From: an uncultured Bacteroidota bacterium
GTDB taxonomy: Bacteria > Bacteroidota > Bacteroidia > Flavobacteriales > Flavobacteriaceae
Length of the DNA stretch: 63,974 bases
NCBI GenBank assembly: GCA_902626585.1
Contig: CACOGA010000009.1
Span: 1 to 63,974 of the forward strand
Direction: 5' to 3'
The translations under genes were made by a program, and so were the position numbers. Shown here piece after piece: positions 31,546-39,637 of this stretch; the first letter of the stretch is position 1, and each line of letters opens with the position of its first letter. Below the pieces are notes generated by a model. It saw only the letters and a list, made by a program, of their open reading frames with translations. It searched no databases and was not told where the DNA came from.

Positions 31546-31960
31546 CGAGAAAATTTTTTGGGTAGAATCTTTTGTACTTATAAATAAGTCCATCAGTATT
31601 TCTTAATATTAATTTCATTGAGTCAAGTTTAACGAGTTTCTCTTTGAAATTTTCTCCTTTTCCATACACTAAATATATATCATTTTTTTGCTTATTTATT
31701 TTAAATTGAATTTCATGCATGGTAATATCAAAATTACCATCTAGTCTTGGCTTAACTTTCTTCCGGTAACCATTGTTTTTTTCATCTAAAATAAAATAAT
31801 CTATTGTGCCACTAAACGGATAATTTTTTAACTCTTTTCCTGAAACAGAAACGGAACTTATTTCCCAGTATCCAGATAAATATTTAATATCCTTTGATTC
31901 ATTACATGAATTCATGATTAGAACCAAAAAGACAGATATGATAAAATTGATTTTTTTCAA
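31538..31960 (-). CDS. Small lipocalin-like lipoprotein
   Basis: A 140-residue predicted lipoprotein. The signal peptide (KKINFIISVFLVLIMNSC) ends in a lipobox with Cys at about residue 19. The rest is a compact beta-rich domain beginning LSGYWEISSVSVSGKEL, the typical opening of lipocalin-like Bacteroidota proteins. It is co-directional with recF upstream (4-base overlap) and DUF721 downstream, an order seen in other Flavobacteria. Ligand unknown. Confidence 0.75.
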   Translation of the reverse strand: MKKINFIISVFLVLIMNSCNESKDIKYLSGYWEISSVSVSGKELKNYPFSGTIDYFILDEKNNGYRKKVKPRLDGNFDITMHEIQFKINKQKNDIYLVYGKGENFKEKLVKLDSMKLILRNTDGLIYKYKRFYPKNFLDE

Positions 31961-33036
31961 ATCTCAAATATTTTGTAAGATTTGTTAACCATCTTAATTA
32001 TATTTTCAGATCTAGTTTTATTAGTATCAGATATGAAAATTTGGTTGAACTTATCCTCATTTACCAGATTAATGATTTGTTTTACCCTATTATCGTCAAG
32101 TTTATCAAAAATATCATCTAGTAACAATATAGGATTTGAATTAAGTTTAGATAAGTAATCAAACTGTGCAAGTTTAAGTGCAATTAAAAATGTTTTTTGT
32201 TGGCCTTGACTTCCAAATTTTTTAACCGAAAAATCATTTATTGTAAACTTAAGGTCATCTTTATGAATCCCTTTAGTTGTGAATTGGAATCGCAAGTCCT
32301 TGTCAAGATTATTTTTTAACAGCCTATAAAGATTTTTGGTTTCTGAGATATCGCTTTTATGTGTTATTTCTACATTTTCTTTATCATCACTTAGTTCTTT
32401 ATATCTGATTTTAAAAATAGGTATGAATTCAGAGAGAAATTCAATTCTTTTTTCATGAATCTTTTCAGCATTTAGGGACAAATGATTATCGTAAATATCA
32501 ATGGTTTTCTTTATATTTTCGGGGTTATCATAGAACATTTTAAGAAGAGCATTTCTTTGCTTTAAGGTTTTATTATAGTCTATTAATATTCTTAAATATT
32601 CTTTATTTGTTTGACAAATAATACCATCAATAAATTTTCTTCTGGTTTCACTACCTTCAATGATTAAATTCCTATCATTCGGAGATATAATTACTAAAGG
32701 AATTACTCCAATATGATCACTGAATTTTTTGTACAGCTTATTATTCCTTTTAATAGTTTTTTTTTCTCCTTTTTTTAGGGAAACTAAAACTTTTTCCTCT
32801 TTGTCATTTATTCTGTATGAACCTGAAATAAAAAAAAATGTTTCCCCATGTTTAATGCTCTGAGAGGGGATTGGGTTAAAATAGCTTTTAGTGTAGGACA
32901 AATGGTAGATCGAATCTAATATATTAGTTTTTCCTACTCCATTAAGTCCCACAAAACAAACAATTTTTGTATCAAAATTGAACTTGATACTTTCAAAATT
33001 TTTATAGTTAGTTAATGATAACTCTTCCAAAAACAT
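31957..33036 (-). CDS. recF: RecF, DNA gap-repair ATPase
   Basis: ABC/SMC-like ATPase that helps load RecA at gaps with RecO and RecR. 359 residues, normal length. Walker A is GLNGVGKTN (about 30-38) followed by DSIYHLSYTKSYF. The ABC signature region is FGSQGQQKTFLIALKLAQ and Walker B is PILLLDDIFDKLD, with the D-loop following. A helical arm occupies about 155-260. There is no dnaA or dnaN beside it, unlike the classical dnaA-dnaN-recF order. The upstream TPR gene is divergent. Confidence 0.96.
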   Translation of the reverse strand: MFLEELSLTNYKNFESIKFNFDTKIVCFVGLNGVGKTNILDSIYHLSYTKSYFNPIPSQSIKHGETFFFISGSYRINDKEEKVLVSLKKGEKKTIKRNNKLYKKFSDHIGVIPLVIISPNDRNLIIEGSETRRKFIDGIICQTNKEYLRILIDYNKTLKQRNALLKMFYDNPENIKKTIDIYDNHLSLNAEKIHEKRIEFLSEFIPIFKIRYKELSDDKENVEITHKSDISETKNLYRLLKNNLDKDLRFQFTTKGIHKDDLKFTINDFSVKKFGSQGQQKTFLIALKLAQFDYLSKLNSNPILLLDDIFDKLDDNRVKQIINLVNEDKFNQIFISDTNKTRSENIIKMVNKSYKIFEI

Positions 33037-33107
33037 AAAAGGCAGTAAATATAAAATAAACCTATAGGTATTCCACTTAAACCAAAAATAACAAATAAAT
33101 TATCCAT
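33012..33107 (-). CDS. Possible 31-residue membrane micro-protein overlapping the recF start (speculative)
   Basis: An ATG at 33107 opens a 32-codon frame that overlaps the first 25 bases of recF in another frame. The product is strongly hydrophobic with Gly and Pro (MDNLFVIFGLSGIPIGLFYI, then a short tail ending KSYH) and would make one membrane helix. It may be a leader ORF for recF, a small membrane protein, or a chance ORF in AT-rich DNA. I see no homologue I recognise and no clear promoter. Confidence 0.2.
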   Translation of the reverse strand: MDNLFVIFGLSGIPIGLFYIYCLLCFWKSYH

Positions 33108-33127
33108 TTTTTAATAATAAAAATTTT

Positions 33128-33135
33128 ATTTTTAC
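33128..33135 (+). promoter_or_regulatory. Candidate -7 element TATTTTTA for the TPR-ribH run
   Basis: TATTTTTA followed by C, near the TAnnTTTG consensus, 24 bases before the ATG at 33152. The same octamer and following C occur before guaA. No -33 box was seen. Confidence 0.35.
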
Positions 33136-33151
33136 GCCCTAAAATAATGTT

Positions 33152-33913
33152 ATGGCAACGTATAAGAAGAGAGGTTTCAAAAACAAAGCAGCATCAAGTA
33201 AAGCTGAGGCTTTGGAGAATAAGTCAACTACGGCCAATGTTTTTAATACTTTGGACGAGGGTTCATCTAAAACTCAACAATGGGTTGAAAGAAATCAAAA
33301 TAAGATTTTAGGTTTAGTTGCTGTAATTTCGATTGTTGTTTTAGGGGTTTTTGCTTATGCAAAGCTTATTAAAGAACCAAAAGAGAGTAATGCCTTTAAC
33401 AACATGTACCACGCGCAGAAAAAATTTGATGAGGCTATTCTGATCAATAATGATTCAGTATATAATATTTCTTTAAATGGGGATGATTTGAATATGGGTA
33501 TGTTAGATATAATTGATGAATATGCCGGTACTGATGCGGCTAATTTGGCAAGCTATTATTCGGGCATCATTTACTTAAAAATGAACGATTATTCAAATTC
33601 AATAAAATATTTATCAAAATTTAATTCCGATGATATTCTTTTAAGCTCACTCGCTACCGGGTCAATTGGCGATGCATTTGCGGAACTAAATCAGTATGAG
33701 GATGCCTATGATTACTATGTGAAAGCCTCCAAAAGCGATAATAATTATACTTCGCCCATGTATCTATATAAAGCTGGCTTATTGGCAATGAGATTAAACA
33801 AATTTAAAAGAGCAGAAGAGTACTTTACAGAAATAAAAAAAGATTATCCAAACAGTTCTGAAGCAAAAAATATTGATGCTTTCATTTCAAAAGCTGTTGC
33901 GTCACGCAAGTAA
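33152..33913 (+). CDS. Membrane-anchored TPR protein (YfgM-like)
   Basis: A 253-residue protein with a cytosolic, basic N-terminus (about 1-50), one transmembrane helix (ILGLVAVISIVVLGVFAYA, about 53-71) and an extracytoplasmic TPR domain. TPR segments include ASYYSGIIYLKMNDYSNSIK, YEDAYDYYVKASKSD and FKRAEEYFTEIKKDYPNSSE. The layout resembles YfgM/PpiD-associated TPR proteins that work near the Sec translocon. In Flavobacteria this gene regularly sits between recF and ribH. The ribH ATG follows directly on its TAA. Confidence 0.85.
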   Translation: MATYKKRGFKNKAASSKAEALENKSTTANVFNTLDEGSSKTQQWVERNQNKILGLVAVISIVVLGVFAYAKLIKEPKESNAFNNMYHAQKKFDEAILINNDSVYNISLNGDDLNMGMLDIIDEYAGTDAANLASYYSGIIYLKMNDYSNSIKYLSKFNSDDILLSSLATGSIGDAFAELNQYEDAYDYYVKASKSDNNYTSPMYLYKAGLLAMRLNKFKRAEEYFTEIKKDYPNSSEAKNIDAFISKAVASRK

Positions 33914-34390
33914 ATGAAATCTAATAATAAACAACTTTTTGAAATCAACTCTGATAATTATTCCGTTTTGGAAAATTACAAAATTGGAATTGTTGTTTCT
34001 GAATGGAATATTGATATTACATCAGATCTTCTCAAAGGAGCACAGGATAAACTGATCGAACTAGGGGTTAAAAGTGAAAATATTTCAACCTCATGGGTCC
34101 CAGGAAGTTTTGAACTAGTTTATGGTTGTAAAGAGAATTCTAATAAAAATTTTGATGCGATTATTGCGATTGGATGTGTTATAAAAGGTGAAACTGATCA
34201 CTATGACTTTATTTGTAGCTCTGTTTCTAACGGCCTAATGCAACTAAATATTTTAGGTTCAACACCCATAATTTTTTGTGTTTTAACCGATCATAAAAAA
34301 TCACAATCCATAGCTAGGTCTGGTGGGGAACATGGTAATAAAGGAGCTGAAGCAGCTATCGCAGCAATAAAAATGGCATCCTTTAAGTAA
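33914..34390 (+). CDS. ribH: RibH, 6,7-dimethyl-8-ribityllumazine synthase
   Basis: Penultimate enzyme of riboflavin synthesis. 158 residues, normal. Substrate-site motifs: VVSEWN near the N-terminus, TSWVPGSFELVYGCKE, IIAIGCVIKGETDHYDFIC with the general acid His, SNGLMQL, and GGEHGNKGAEAAIAAIKM at the C-terminus, with phosphate-binding residues. It starts with no gap after the TPR gene. The flavoproteins in the window (TrxB and the FMN reductase) depend on this pathway. Confidence 0.97.
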   Translation: MKSNNKQLFEINSDNYSVLENYKIGIVVSEWNIDITSDLLKGAQDKLIELGVKSENISTSWVPGSFELVYGCKENSNKNFDAIIAIGCVIKGETDHYDFICSSVSNGLMQLNILGSTPIIFCVLTDHKKSQSIARSGGEHGNKGAEAAIAAIKMASFK

Positions 34391-34418
34391 GATATTTTAC
34401 TATATTTAGCTAAATTCA

Positions 34419-34426
34419 TAATTTTA
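34419..34426 (+). promoter_or_regulatory. Candidate -7 element TAATTTTA before the 34431 gene (leaderless, GTG)
   Basis: TAATTTTA, close to TAnnTTTG, with the first T 12 bases before the GTG at 34431. Same geometry as guaA and mnmA, so a leaderless transcript is possible. A second similar octamer, TATATTTA, lies at 34401. Confidence 0.3.
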
Positions 34427-34430
34427 TACA

Positions 34431-34706
34431 GTGGGCCTCTTTAAATTAAAAAAAAATAAACGTTATAGTTATTCAGGTAGGTTTTCTGAGGATACCTCTT
34501 ATGTAGGAAAACATTCTGTTCCCAAGAAAATTAAATCAAAGTTTGATGAATATAGGACAACGGTTGGGGATGATAATAGCTTCAGGAAAAAATTCAGGAA
34601 CGCTGTTGAGGACTACAAGAGGGGGTCTCAAAAGTCAGTGAGAAATCGACTCATCATTATCACTTTAATTTTATTCTCTTTAACAATATTGTTTTTTTTG
34701 ATTTAA
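34431..34706 (+). CDS. Small C-terminally anchored membrane protein, conserved between ribH and mutL
   Basis: A 91-residue protein beginning at GTG. The basic N-terminal part (LFKLKKNKRYSYSGRF) and a conserved EYRTTVGDDNSFRKKFRNA segment precede one C-terminal transmembrane helix (NRLIIITLILFSLTILFFLI, about 72-91), giving a tail-anchored topology. Flavobacterial relatives in this position are sometimes labelled riboflavin synthase subunit beta, which is wrong: the protein has no RibH/RibE features. Function unknown. Confidence 0.75.
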   Translation: MGLFKLKKNKRYSYSGRFSEDTSYVGKHSVPKKIKSKFDEYRTTVGDDNSFRKKFRNAVEDYKRGSQKSVRNRLIIITLILFSLTILFFLI

Positions 34707-34718
34707 TAAAATTTTTGC

Positions 34719-36515
34719 ATGAAAGATATAATTAATATTCTTCCTGAAAATGTTGCTAATCAGATAGCAGCCGGTGAGGTTGTTCAAAGACCAGCCTCAG
34801 TGGTAAAAGAATTACTTGAAAACTCTATTGACGCAAAAGCCACAGAAATAAAAGTTCTTGTTAAAGACGCCGGAAAAACAATCATTCAAATTATTGATAA
34901 CGGCATAGGCATGTCTAAAAGAGATGCTTCAATATGTTTTGACAGACACACAACTTCAAAAATATCAAATGCAAAGGATTTATTTAACATTAAAACAAAA
35001 GGGTTCAGAGGGGAGGCGTTAGCTAGTATTGCAGCGATTTCTCATGTAAATTTAATTTCAAAACAGCATGGAATTGAGTTAGCCACAGAAATTTCAATGC
35101 ACGGCAGTGAACTTAAGAGTAATAAATCCACTGTAAGTGAAGCAGGTACTAAAATTTCTGTAAAGAATATTTTTTTCAACATTCCTGCTAGAAGAAATTT
35201 TTTAAAGTCTAACAATGTTGAATTCAGACATGTAATAAACGAATTTATTAGGGTGTCCTTAGCTCATCCCGAAATTAAATTTATTTTTTTTAATGATGAT
35301 GAGGAAATATATAATTTACCTATTTCAAATTTCAAAAAAAGGATAATTAACTTATATGGCTCAAAAACTTCAGAAAAATTAGTCCCCGTTTCTGAAAATA
35401 CTGAAATATTAAAAATTGATGGATTTGTATGTAAACCGAAATACTCAAAAAAAACCAGAGGTGAACAGTTTTTCTTTGTTAATAATAGATTTGTAAAAAG
35501 TGCATATTTGAATCATGCAATCAATTCCGCATTTGAGGGATTGATTGATCCAAAATATAATCCGTCATATTTTTTAAATTTAGAAGTTGATCCAAGCTTC
35601 ATTGACATTAATATTCACCCAACTAAAACAGAAATTAAATTTGAAGATGAGCACTCAATTTATGCAATCTTAAGGGCATCTGTAAAGCATAGCCTTGGTC
35701 AGTACAGTATTTCTCCGGTTTTGGATTTTGACAGGGATAAATCATTAGATATCCCATATGATTTCAATAAGAAAGGTGTATCCAAATCTGTTGGAATTGA
35801 TATTAATACTAATTATAATCCTTTCGAATTAAGTGGATCCGATCAAAATTATGTAAAGATTGATTCATTTAGTGAAAAAATGGAAACATTAGAGTTCAAA
35901 TCTGAGACTAATGAACTTAAGGAATTTGATTTTAAAGAACTTAATTCTGTCGCTAATTCAAATAATCCAATTCAGATAAAGAGGAAGTACATTGTTAATA
36001 AGACTAAATCGGGATTAATAATTATTAACCAGGAAAGAGCACATCAAAGAATATTATATGAGGAGTTTCTAAAGTCATTCACTTTAAATAAAATAAATTC
36101 TCAAAAATTACTTCATCCCATGGAAATTGAGTTTTCAAAAGTTGACATACAAATTTTAAATTCAAAAAAGAAAATTTTCAATCAGTTTGGCTTAGACTTT
36201 GATTTAAAAGGAGAGAAGGCTATTATTAACGCAATACCCTCATTTATTGATGTCACTAATCTCAACAAATCTTTTAATGATTTGATATTTAATATTCAGA
36301 ATGATATTCCGGATAGCAGTTTTAGTGAATCTGATCTTGTATCTAAAATTATTTCAAAATCTATGTCAATAAAAAATGGTAAAGCTTTACAAACAAAAGA
36401 ACAGCAATATATTATTAATTCACTATTTGCTTGTAAAGAAACAATGATATGCCCATTTAATAAGAAAACCTTTGTCAAAATTGATTTTTCTGAAATTGAA
36501 AATATGTTCAACTAA
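34719..36515 (+). CDS. mutL: MutL, DNA mismatch repair protein
   Basis: GHKL ATPase that links MutS to the nicking step. 598 residues. The N-terminal ATPase domain is intact: ENSIDAKATEI, DNGIGM, HTTSKI, GFRGEALASI and a transducer domain up to about residue 330. The C-terminal domain is atypical. Where endonuclease-type MutL has DQHA(x2)E(x4)E, this protein reads NQERAHQRILYEEF (from about N437), and the CPHGRP-like metal site is CPFNKKTF (from C578). Intrinsic nuclease activity therefore looks doubtful. It is followed by two rhomboids with no gap. Confidence 0.96.
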   Translation: MKDIINILPENVANQIAAGEVVQRPASVVKELLENSIDAKATEIKVLVKDAGKTIIQIIDNGIGMSKRDASICFDRHTTSKISNAKDLFNIKTKGFRGEALASIAAISHVNLISKQHGIELATEISMHGSELKSNKSTVSEAGTKISVKNIFFNIPARRNFLKSNNVEFRHVINEFIRVSLAHPEIKFIFFNDDEEIYNLPISNFKKRIINLYGSKTSEKLVPVSENTEILKIDGFVCKPKYSKKTRGEQFFFVNNRFVKSAYLNHAINSAFEGLIDPKYNPSYFLNLEVDPSFIDINIHPTKTEIKFEDEHSIYAILRASVKHSLGQYSISPVLDFDRDKSLDIPYDFNKKGVSKSVGIDINTNYNPFELSGSDQNYVKIDSFSEKMETLEFKSETNELKEFDFKELNSVANSNNPIQIKRKYIVNKTKSGLIIINQERAHQRILYEEFLKSFTLNKINSQKLLHPMEIEFSKVDIQILNSKKKIFNQFGLDFDLKGEKAIINAIPSFIDVTNLNKSFNDLIFNIQNDIPDSSFSESDLVSKIISKSMSIKNGKALQTKEQQYIINSLFACKETMICPFNKKTFVKIDFSEIENMFN

Positions 36516-37268
36516 ATGAATAGAATTTCTCCAACGGTAAAGCAGCTTTTAATAATCAATGTAATATTTTATTTTGGTTCTACCTTTTCTTTGAATATAG
36601 ACTTTATTTATTCATTATTCAGCTTACATTTTCCTGAAAATCCTGAATTTAAGTTTTGGCAATTAATTACTCACATGTTTATGCACGGTGGAATCCTACA
36701 TCTCGCCTTTAATATGTTTGCTCTGTGGATGTTTGGCTCTGCAGTTGAGTCAATTTTTGGTTCTCGTAGATTCCTTTTTTTCTATTTGACCTGTGGCTTC
36801 GGAGCCGCTATAGCTCAAATAAGCTTTCTCTATTATTCATTTTATTCCAATTTGGAATTATTAATTAGCTCCGGATATGACCAACAATTAATTATAAACC
36901 TTTTAATGGAGGGAAAATATAATTCAAATTGGGTAAATATTTTAGGATCTGAAGGTCTAATGAGCCTAAATACTTCGTTTCTATCAACAATGGTTGGTGC
37001 ATCAGGTGCTATAATGGGTATTCTAGTAGCTTTTGGAATGTTTTTTCCTGAAAGTAAGCTAATGCTACTATTCTTTCCTGTCCCTGTAAAAGCAAAATAT
37101 TTTATCCCAGGAATTATTCTACTAGATTTATTTTCAGCAATTACAGGTCAAGCTATTTTTAGCCCTAGTAATACTGCCTTCGTTGCTCATTTAGGAGGTG
37201 CACTCACTGGATTTTTAATTATGTATTATTGGAAAAGGAATCAGTTTAACCAAAATAGATGGTATTAA
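36516..37268 (+). CDS. Rhomboid-family intramembrane serine protease (first of pair)
   Basis: A 250-residue six-helix membrane protease. The oxyanion/loop region is MHGGILHLAFNMFALWMFG. The catalytic Ser is in GASGAIMG (S163) and the catalytic His in FVAHLGGALTGF (H225), giving an intact dyad. A long loop at about 110-145 lies between helices. It cleaves membrane-protein substrates within the bilayer; the substrates here are unknown. The ATG follows the mutL TAA without a gap, and the stop overlaps the next rhomboid start as TAATG. Confidence 0.93.
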   Translation: MNRISPTVKQLLIINVIFYFGSTFSLNIDFIYSLFSLHFPENPEFKFWQLITHMFMHGGILHLAFNMFALWMFGSAVESIFGSRRFLFFYLTCGFGAAIAQISFLYYSFYSNLELLISSGYDQQLIINLLMEGKYNSNWVNILGSEGLMSLNTSFLSTMVGASGAIMGILVAFGMFFPESKLMLLFFPVPVKAKYFIPGIILLDLFSAITGQAIFSPSNTAFVAHLGGALTGFLIMYYWKRNQFNQNRWY

Positions 37269-38014
37269 TGAATTTTTTTGAAAAGTTTAATATTGATTTA
37301 AATAAACTTGATTTTTTTCAAAAAATTATAGTAGCTAATATTGTGGTTTTTATCATCTATAGGCTTACATTTTTATTCAAATTTCAAAATGAGTTCATTT
37401 CATATTTTTCACTAGAATCCGATTTTTTAAATAAACCCTGGTCAATAATTACATATTCATTTATTCACCAGGGTCTATTTGAGTTGATTTTTATGATAAT
37501 TCTGTTGGTATTTTCAACTAATTCTATTGCTAATTTACTAGGTCAAAAAATCACAATTAATTTATTTTTTTACGGAATATTTTTTGGTGGATTTATTTAT
37601 ATTTTACTAGGTTCTCCGGGCCAATTAATCGGTGCTTCAGCTGGTATATCCTCTCTATTATTTTTTCTCCTATTATTATCACCAAACTTAGGTGTTAGAA
37701 TATTTAGATTTACAATTGAGTTTAAATATATAATGGCTTTTATTTTTTTCACTGACTTCTTAAAATTAGTTTCTCCAGGCCAATTTGGTGTTTATTCACA
37801 CTTGGGAGGATACCTTGTAGGAATTTTTTATTACTACTCTTTGTATGGTTTACCCAAGACAACCAGAAAAAAGAAAAAAACTCCAAAGAAATATCAAAGA
37901 GATAATAATCAAACCAGAGTAGATATAATTTTAGATAAGATTAGTAAAAGTGGTTACGATAGTTTAAGTAAAGAAGAAAAGGAATATCTTTTCAAACAAG
38001 GAGGAAATAAATGA
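37268..38014 (+). CDS. Rhomboid-family protein (second of pair, divergent loop)
   Basis: A 248-residue polytopic membrane protein. The dyad appears preserved: Ser in GASAGISS (S124) and His in YSHLGGYLVG (H178). The upstream HxxxHxxxN-type loop is changed to FIHQGLFELIFMI, so the stabilising Asn and second His are missing. A cytosolic basic tail follows (KKKKTPKKYQRDNNQ), with a short acidic end. I chose ATG 37268 because it overlaps the previous stop as TAATG; ATG 37259 would add three residues. Reduced or specialised activity is possible. Confidence 0.88.
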   Translation: MNFFEKFNIDLNKLDFFQKIIVANIVVFIIYRLTFLFKFQNEFISYFSLESDFLNKPWSIITYSFIHQGLFELIFMIILLVFSTNSIANLLGQKITINLFFYGIFFGGFIYILLGSPGQLIGASAGISSLLFFLLLLSPNLGVRIFRFTIEFKYIMAFIFFTDFLKLVSPGQFGVYSHLGGYLVGIFYYYSLYGLPKTTRKKKKTPKKYQRDNNQTRVDIILDKISKSGYDSLSKEEKEYLFKQGGNK

Positions 38015-39030
38015 AAAAACTCAGTTTTTTTGAGCAATTTCTTTTTTTGGTTAATTCGATGATAGCATTCTTGTTTTTATTTTCTTTAACCCTACCATAT
38101 ATAAAACCATCTCTTTTTTCAAATATCACAATATTTAGTTTGCTTACACCTCTGATAATTATTTTAAATGTTCTTTTTTTATTTTTCTGGATTGCTAGGC
38201 TTAAGAGACAATTCATTTTATCTCTTGCAGTTCTTCTTATCGGAAATAATAGCGTAAGGAGTTTTGTTAATTTTTCTAATAATTCAAAATTTATCGGGAA
38301 TAATCAAATTTCAATAATAAGTTATAATGTAAGATTATTCAATGTATATGAGTGGATTAATAAGGATAATGTAACTAATAGAATACAAAACTTTCTTTTA
38401 GATAAAAATGCAGATATTATTTCTTTACAGGAATATCAGAATACCGAATTTAAGCTTCAAAATTATCCTTATAAATATGAGAAATTAAGAGGTAATAACT
38501 TTAAATATGGCCAGGCAATTTTTTCTAAATATCCGATTATTAACAAGGGATCAATTGATTTTAATAGTCAATCAAATAATGCTATTTTTTCTGATATTAA
38601 AGTTAATAATGACACAATAAGGGTGTATAATATTCATTTGGAATCATTTTCCTTGGAAAACGAATTTGAATTGAGTCAAATCAACACAAATAATGAAAAA
38701 ATTATAAATAATATTTCAAATACATTTGTTAAACAAGAGGCTCAAGCCAAATTAATCAATAACAGTATCAAGACGTGTCCTTACAATGTTATTATTTCAG
38801 GGGATTTTAATAACACAGCCTTCTCATATATTTTTAATGAACTTTCAGATGATTTAAATGATGGCTTCAAAGAAAAAGGAAATGGATTTGGAATAACATT
38901 TAACTACAACTTTATTCCCTTAAGAATAGATTTCATTCTCTTTGACAAAGAATTTAAAATTAATCACTTTGAGACTCATAATATAAACTTATCCGACCAT
39001 GAACCAATTTATTCTGAATTTACATATTAG
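38011..39030 (+). CDS. Membrane-anchored endonuclease/exonuclease/phosphatase-fold hydrolase
   Basis: A 339-residue protein with two to three N-terminal membrane segments (FLFLVNSMIAFLFLFSLTL, then ITIFSLLTPLIIILNVLFLF). The EEP catalytic domain starts at about 95: ISYNVRLFNVYEW, ADIISLQEYQN with metal-binding Glu, VYNIHLES, VIISGDFNNTAFSY with the Asp/Asn pair, and the terminal LSDHEPIYSEF with catalytic His. Members cleave nucleic acids or phosphoesters; the topology would place the active site outside the cytoplasm. It ends overlapping the convergent WbqC gene by 11 bases. Confidence 0.88.
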   Translation: MKKLSFFEQFLFLVNSMIAFLFLFSLTLPYIKPSLFSNITIFSLLTPLIIILNVLFLFFWIARLKRQFILSLAVLLIGNNSVRSFVNFSNNSKFIGNNQISIISYNVRLFNVYEWINKDNVTNRIQNFLLDKNADIISLQEYQNTEFKLQNYPYKYEKLRGNNFKYGQAIFSKYPIINKGSIDFNSQSNNAIFSDIKVNNDTIRVYNIHLESFSLENEFELSQINTNNEKIINNISNTFVKQEAQAKLINNSIKTCPYNVIISGDFNNTAFSYIFNELSDDLNDGFKEKGNGFGITFNYNFIPLRIDFILFDKEFKINHFETHNINLSDHEPIYSEFTY

Positions 39031-39637
39031 AATCTTTAAAATAGGTTAAACTATTAGGGCCTTCATTGAACACTAAATCAATCATACTTAAATTTGAAAT
39101 AAACCCATGCTCATGCGCAAACACCTGATGGTATGGCTTTATAAAATTTTTTATTTTTTTTTTATTTCTTTTACTTAAATCCCTACAGTCAGAATCCAAC
39201 TTATAATCCTCTTGATAGCCAGATGTTATATTATATTCTAAATCCTTCTCTAATATTTTAAATATAATTTCAATAGATTTTAGACTAATATCAATCAGGA
39301 ACTTTTCTTTTTTTTCAAATATTAAAAAGAAATGGTCCTCGAAAAACTCAAAATAAGGAGAACTTCTGTATGCTATTTGAATTGACTTTAAATGATTCTT
39401 TTGCCATTTGATATCATTGCATATTTTAATATCCCTAAGTCTTTCTTTTTTTGTACTTGAAAATTTTACTGGGATTGTCAAATTTAATTTTCCATTAGAA
39501 CTATAAATTAAAGTTCTATTTCTAAACGTCTGTTTTTGATAAAAATCATTTACTTCAAAAAGTAATTTTTTTGATTTAAAAAGATGATAAAAAAATTCAA
39601 TATTAGGAAAGTAGGTTGGATGTATAATAGTTTTCAT
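39020..39637 (-). CDS. WbqC-family protein
   Basis: A 205-residue protein of the WbqC-like family, often found near surface-polysaccharide genes but of unproven function. It opens with HPTYFPNIEFFYHLFKSKKL and contains YQKQTFRNRTLIYSSNGKLN, LTIPVKFSS and HLKSIQIAYRSSPYFEFFEDH, all family-typical. No membrane helices or signal peptide. It follows lepB with a 4-base overlap. In Flavobacteria lepB and wbqC are regularly adjacent. Confidence 0.85.
   Translation of the reverse strand: MKTIIHPTYFPNIEFFYHLFKSKKLLFEVNDFYQKQTFRNRTLIYSSNGKLNLTIPVKFSSTKKERLRDIKICNDIKWQKNHLKSIQIAYRSSPYFEFFEDHFFLIFEKKEKFLIDISLKSIEIIFKILEKDLEYNITSGYQEDYKLDSDCRDLSKRNKKKIKNFIKPYHQVFAHEHGFISNLSMIDLVFNEGPNSLTYFKDSNM

Noticed and set aside
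34431-34706. Riboflavin synthase beta subunit
   Set aside because: The label is sometimes used for this position, but the protein is a small tail-anchored membrane protein with no lumazine or riboflavin synthase motif. RibH itself is the gene before it.
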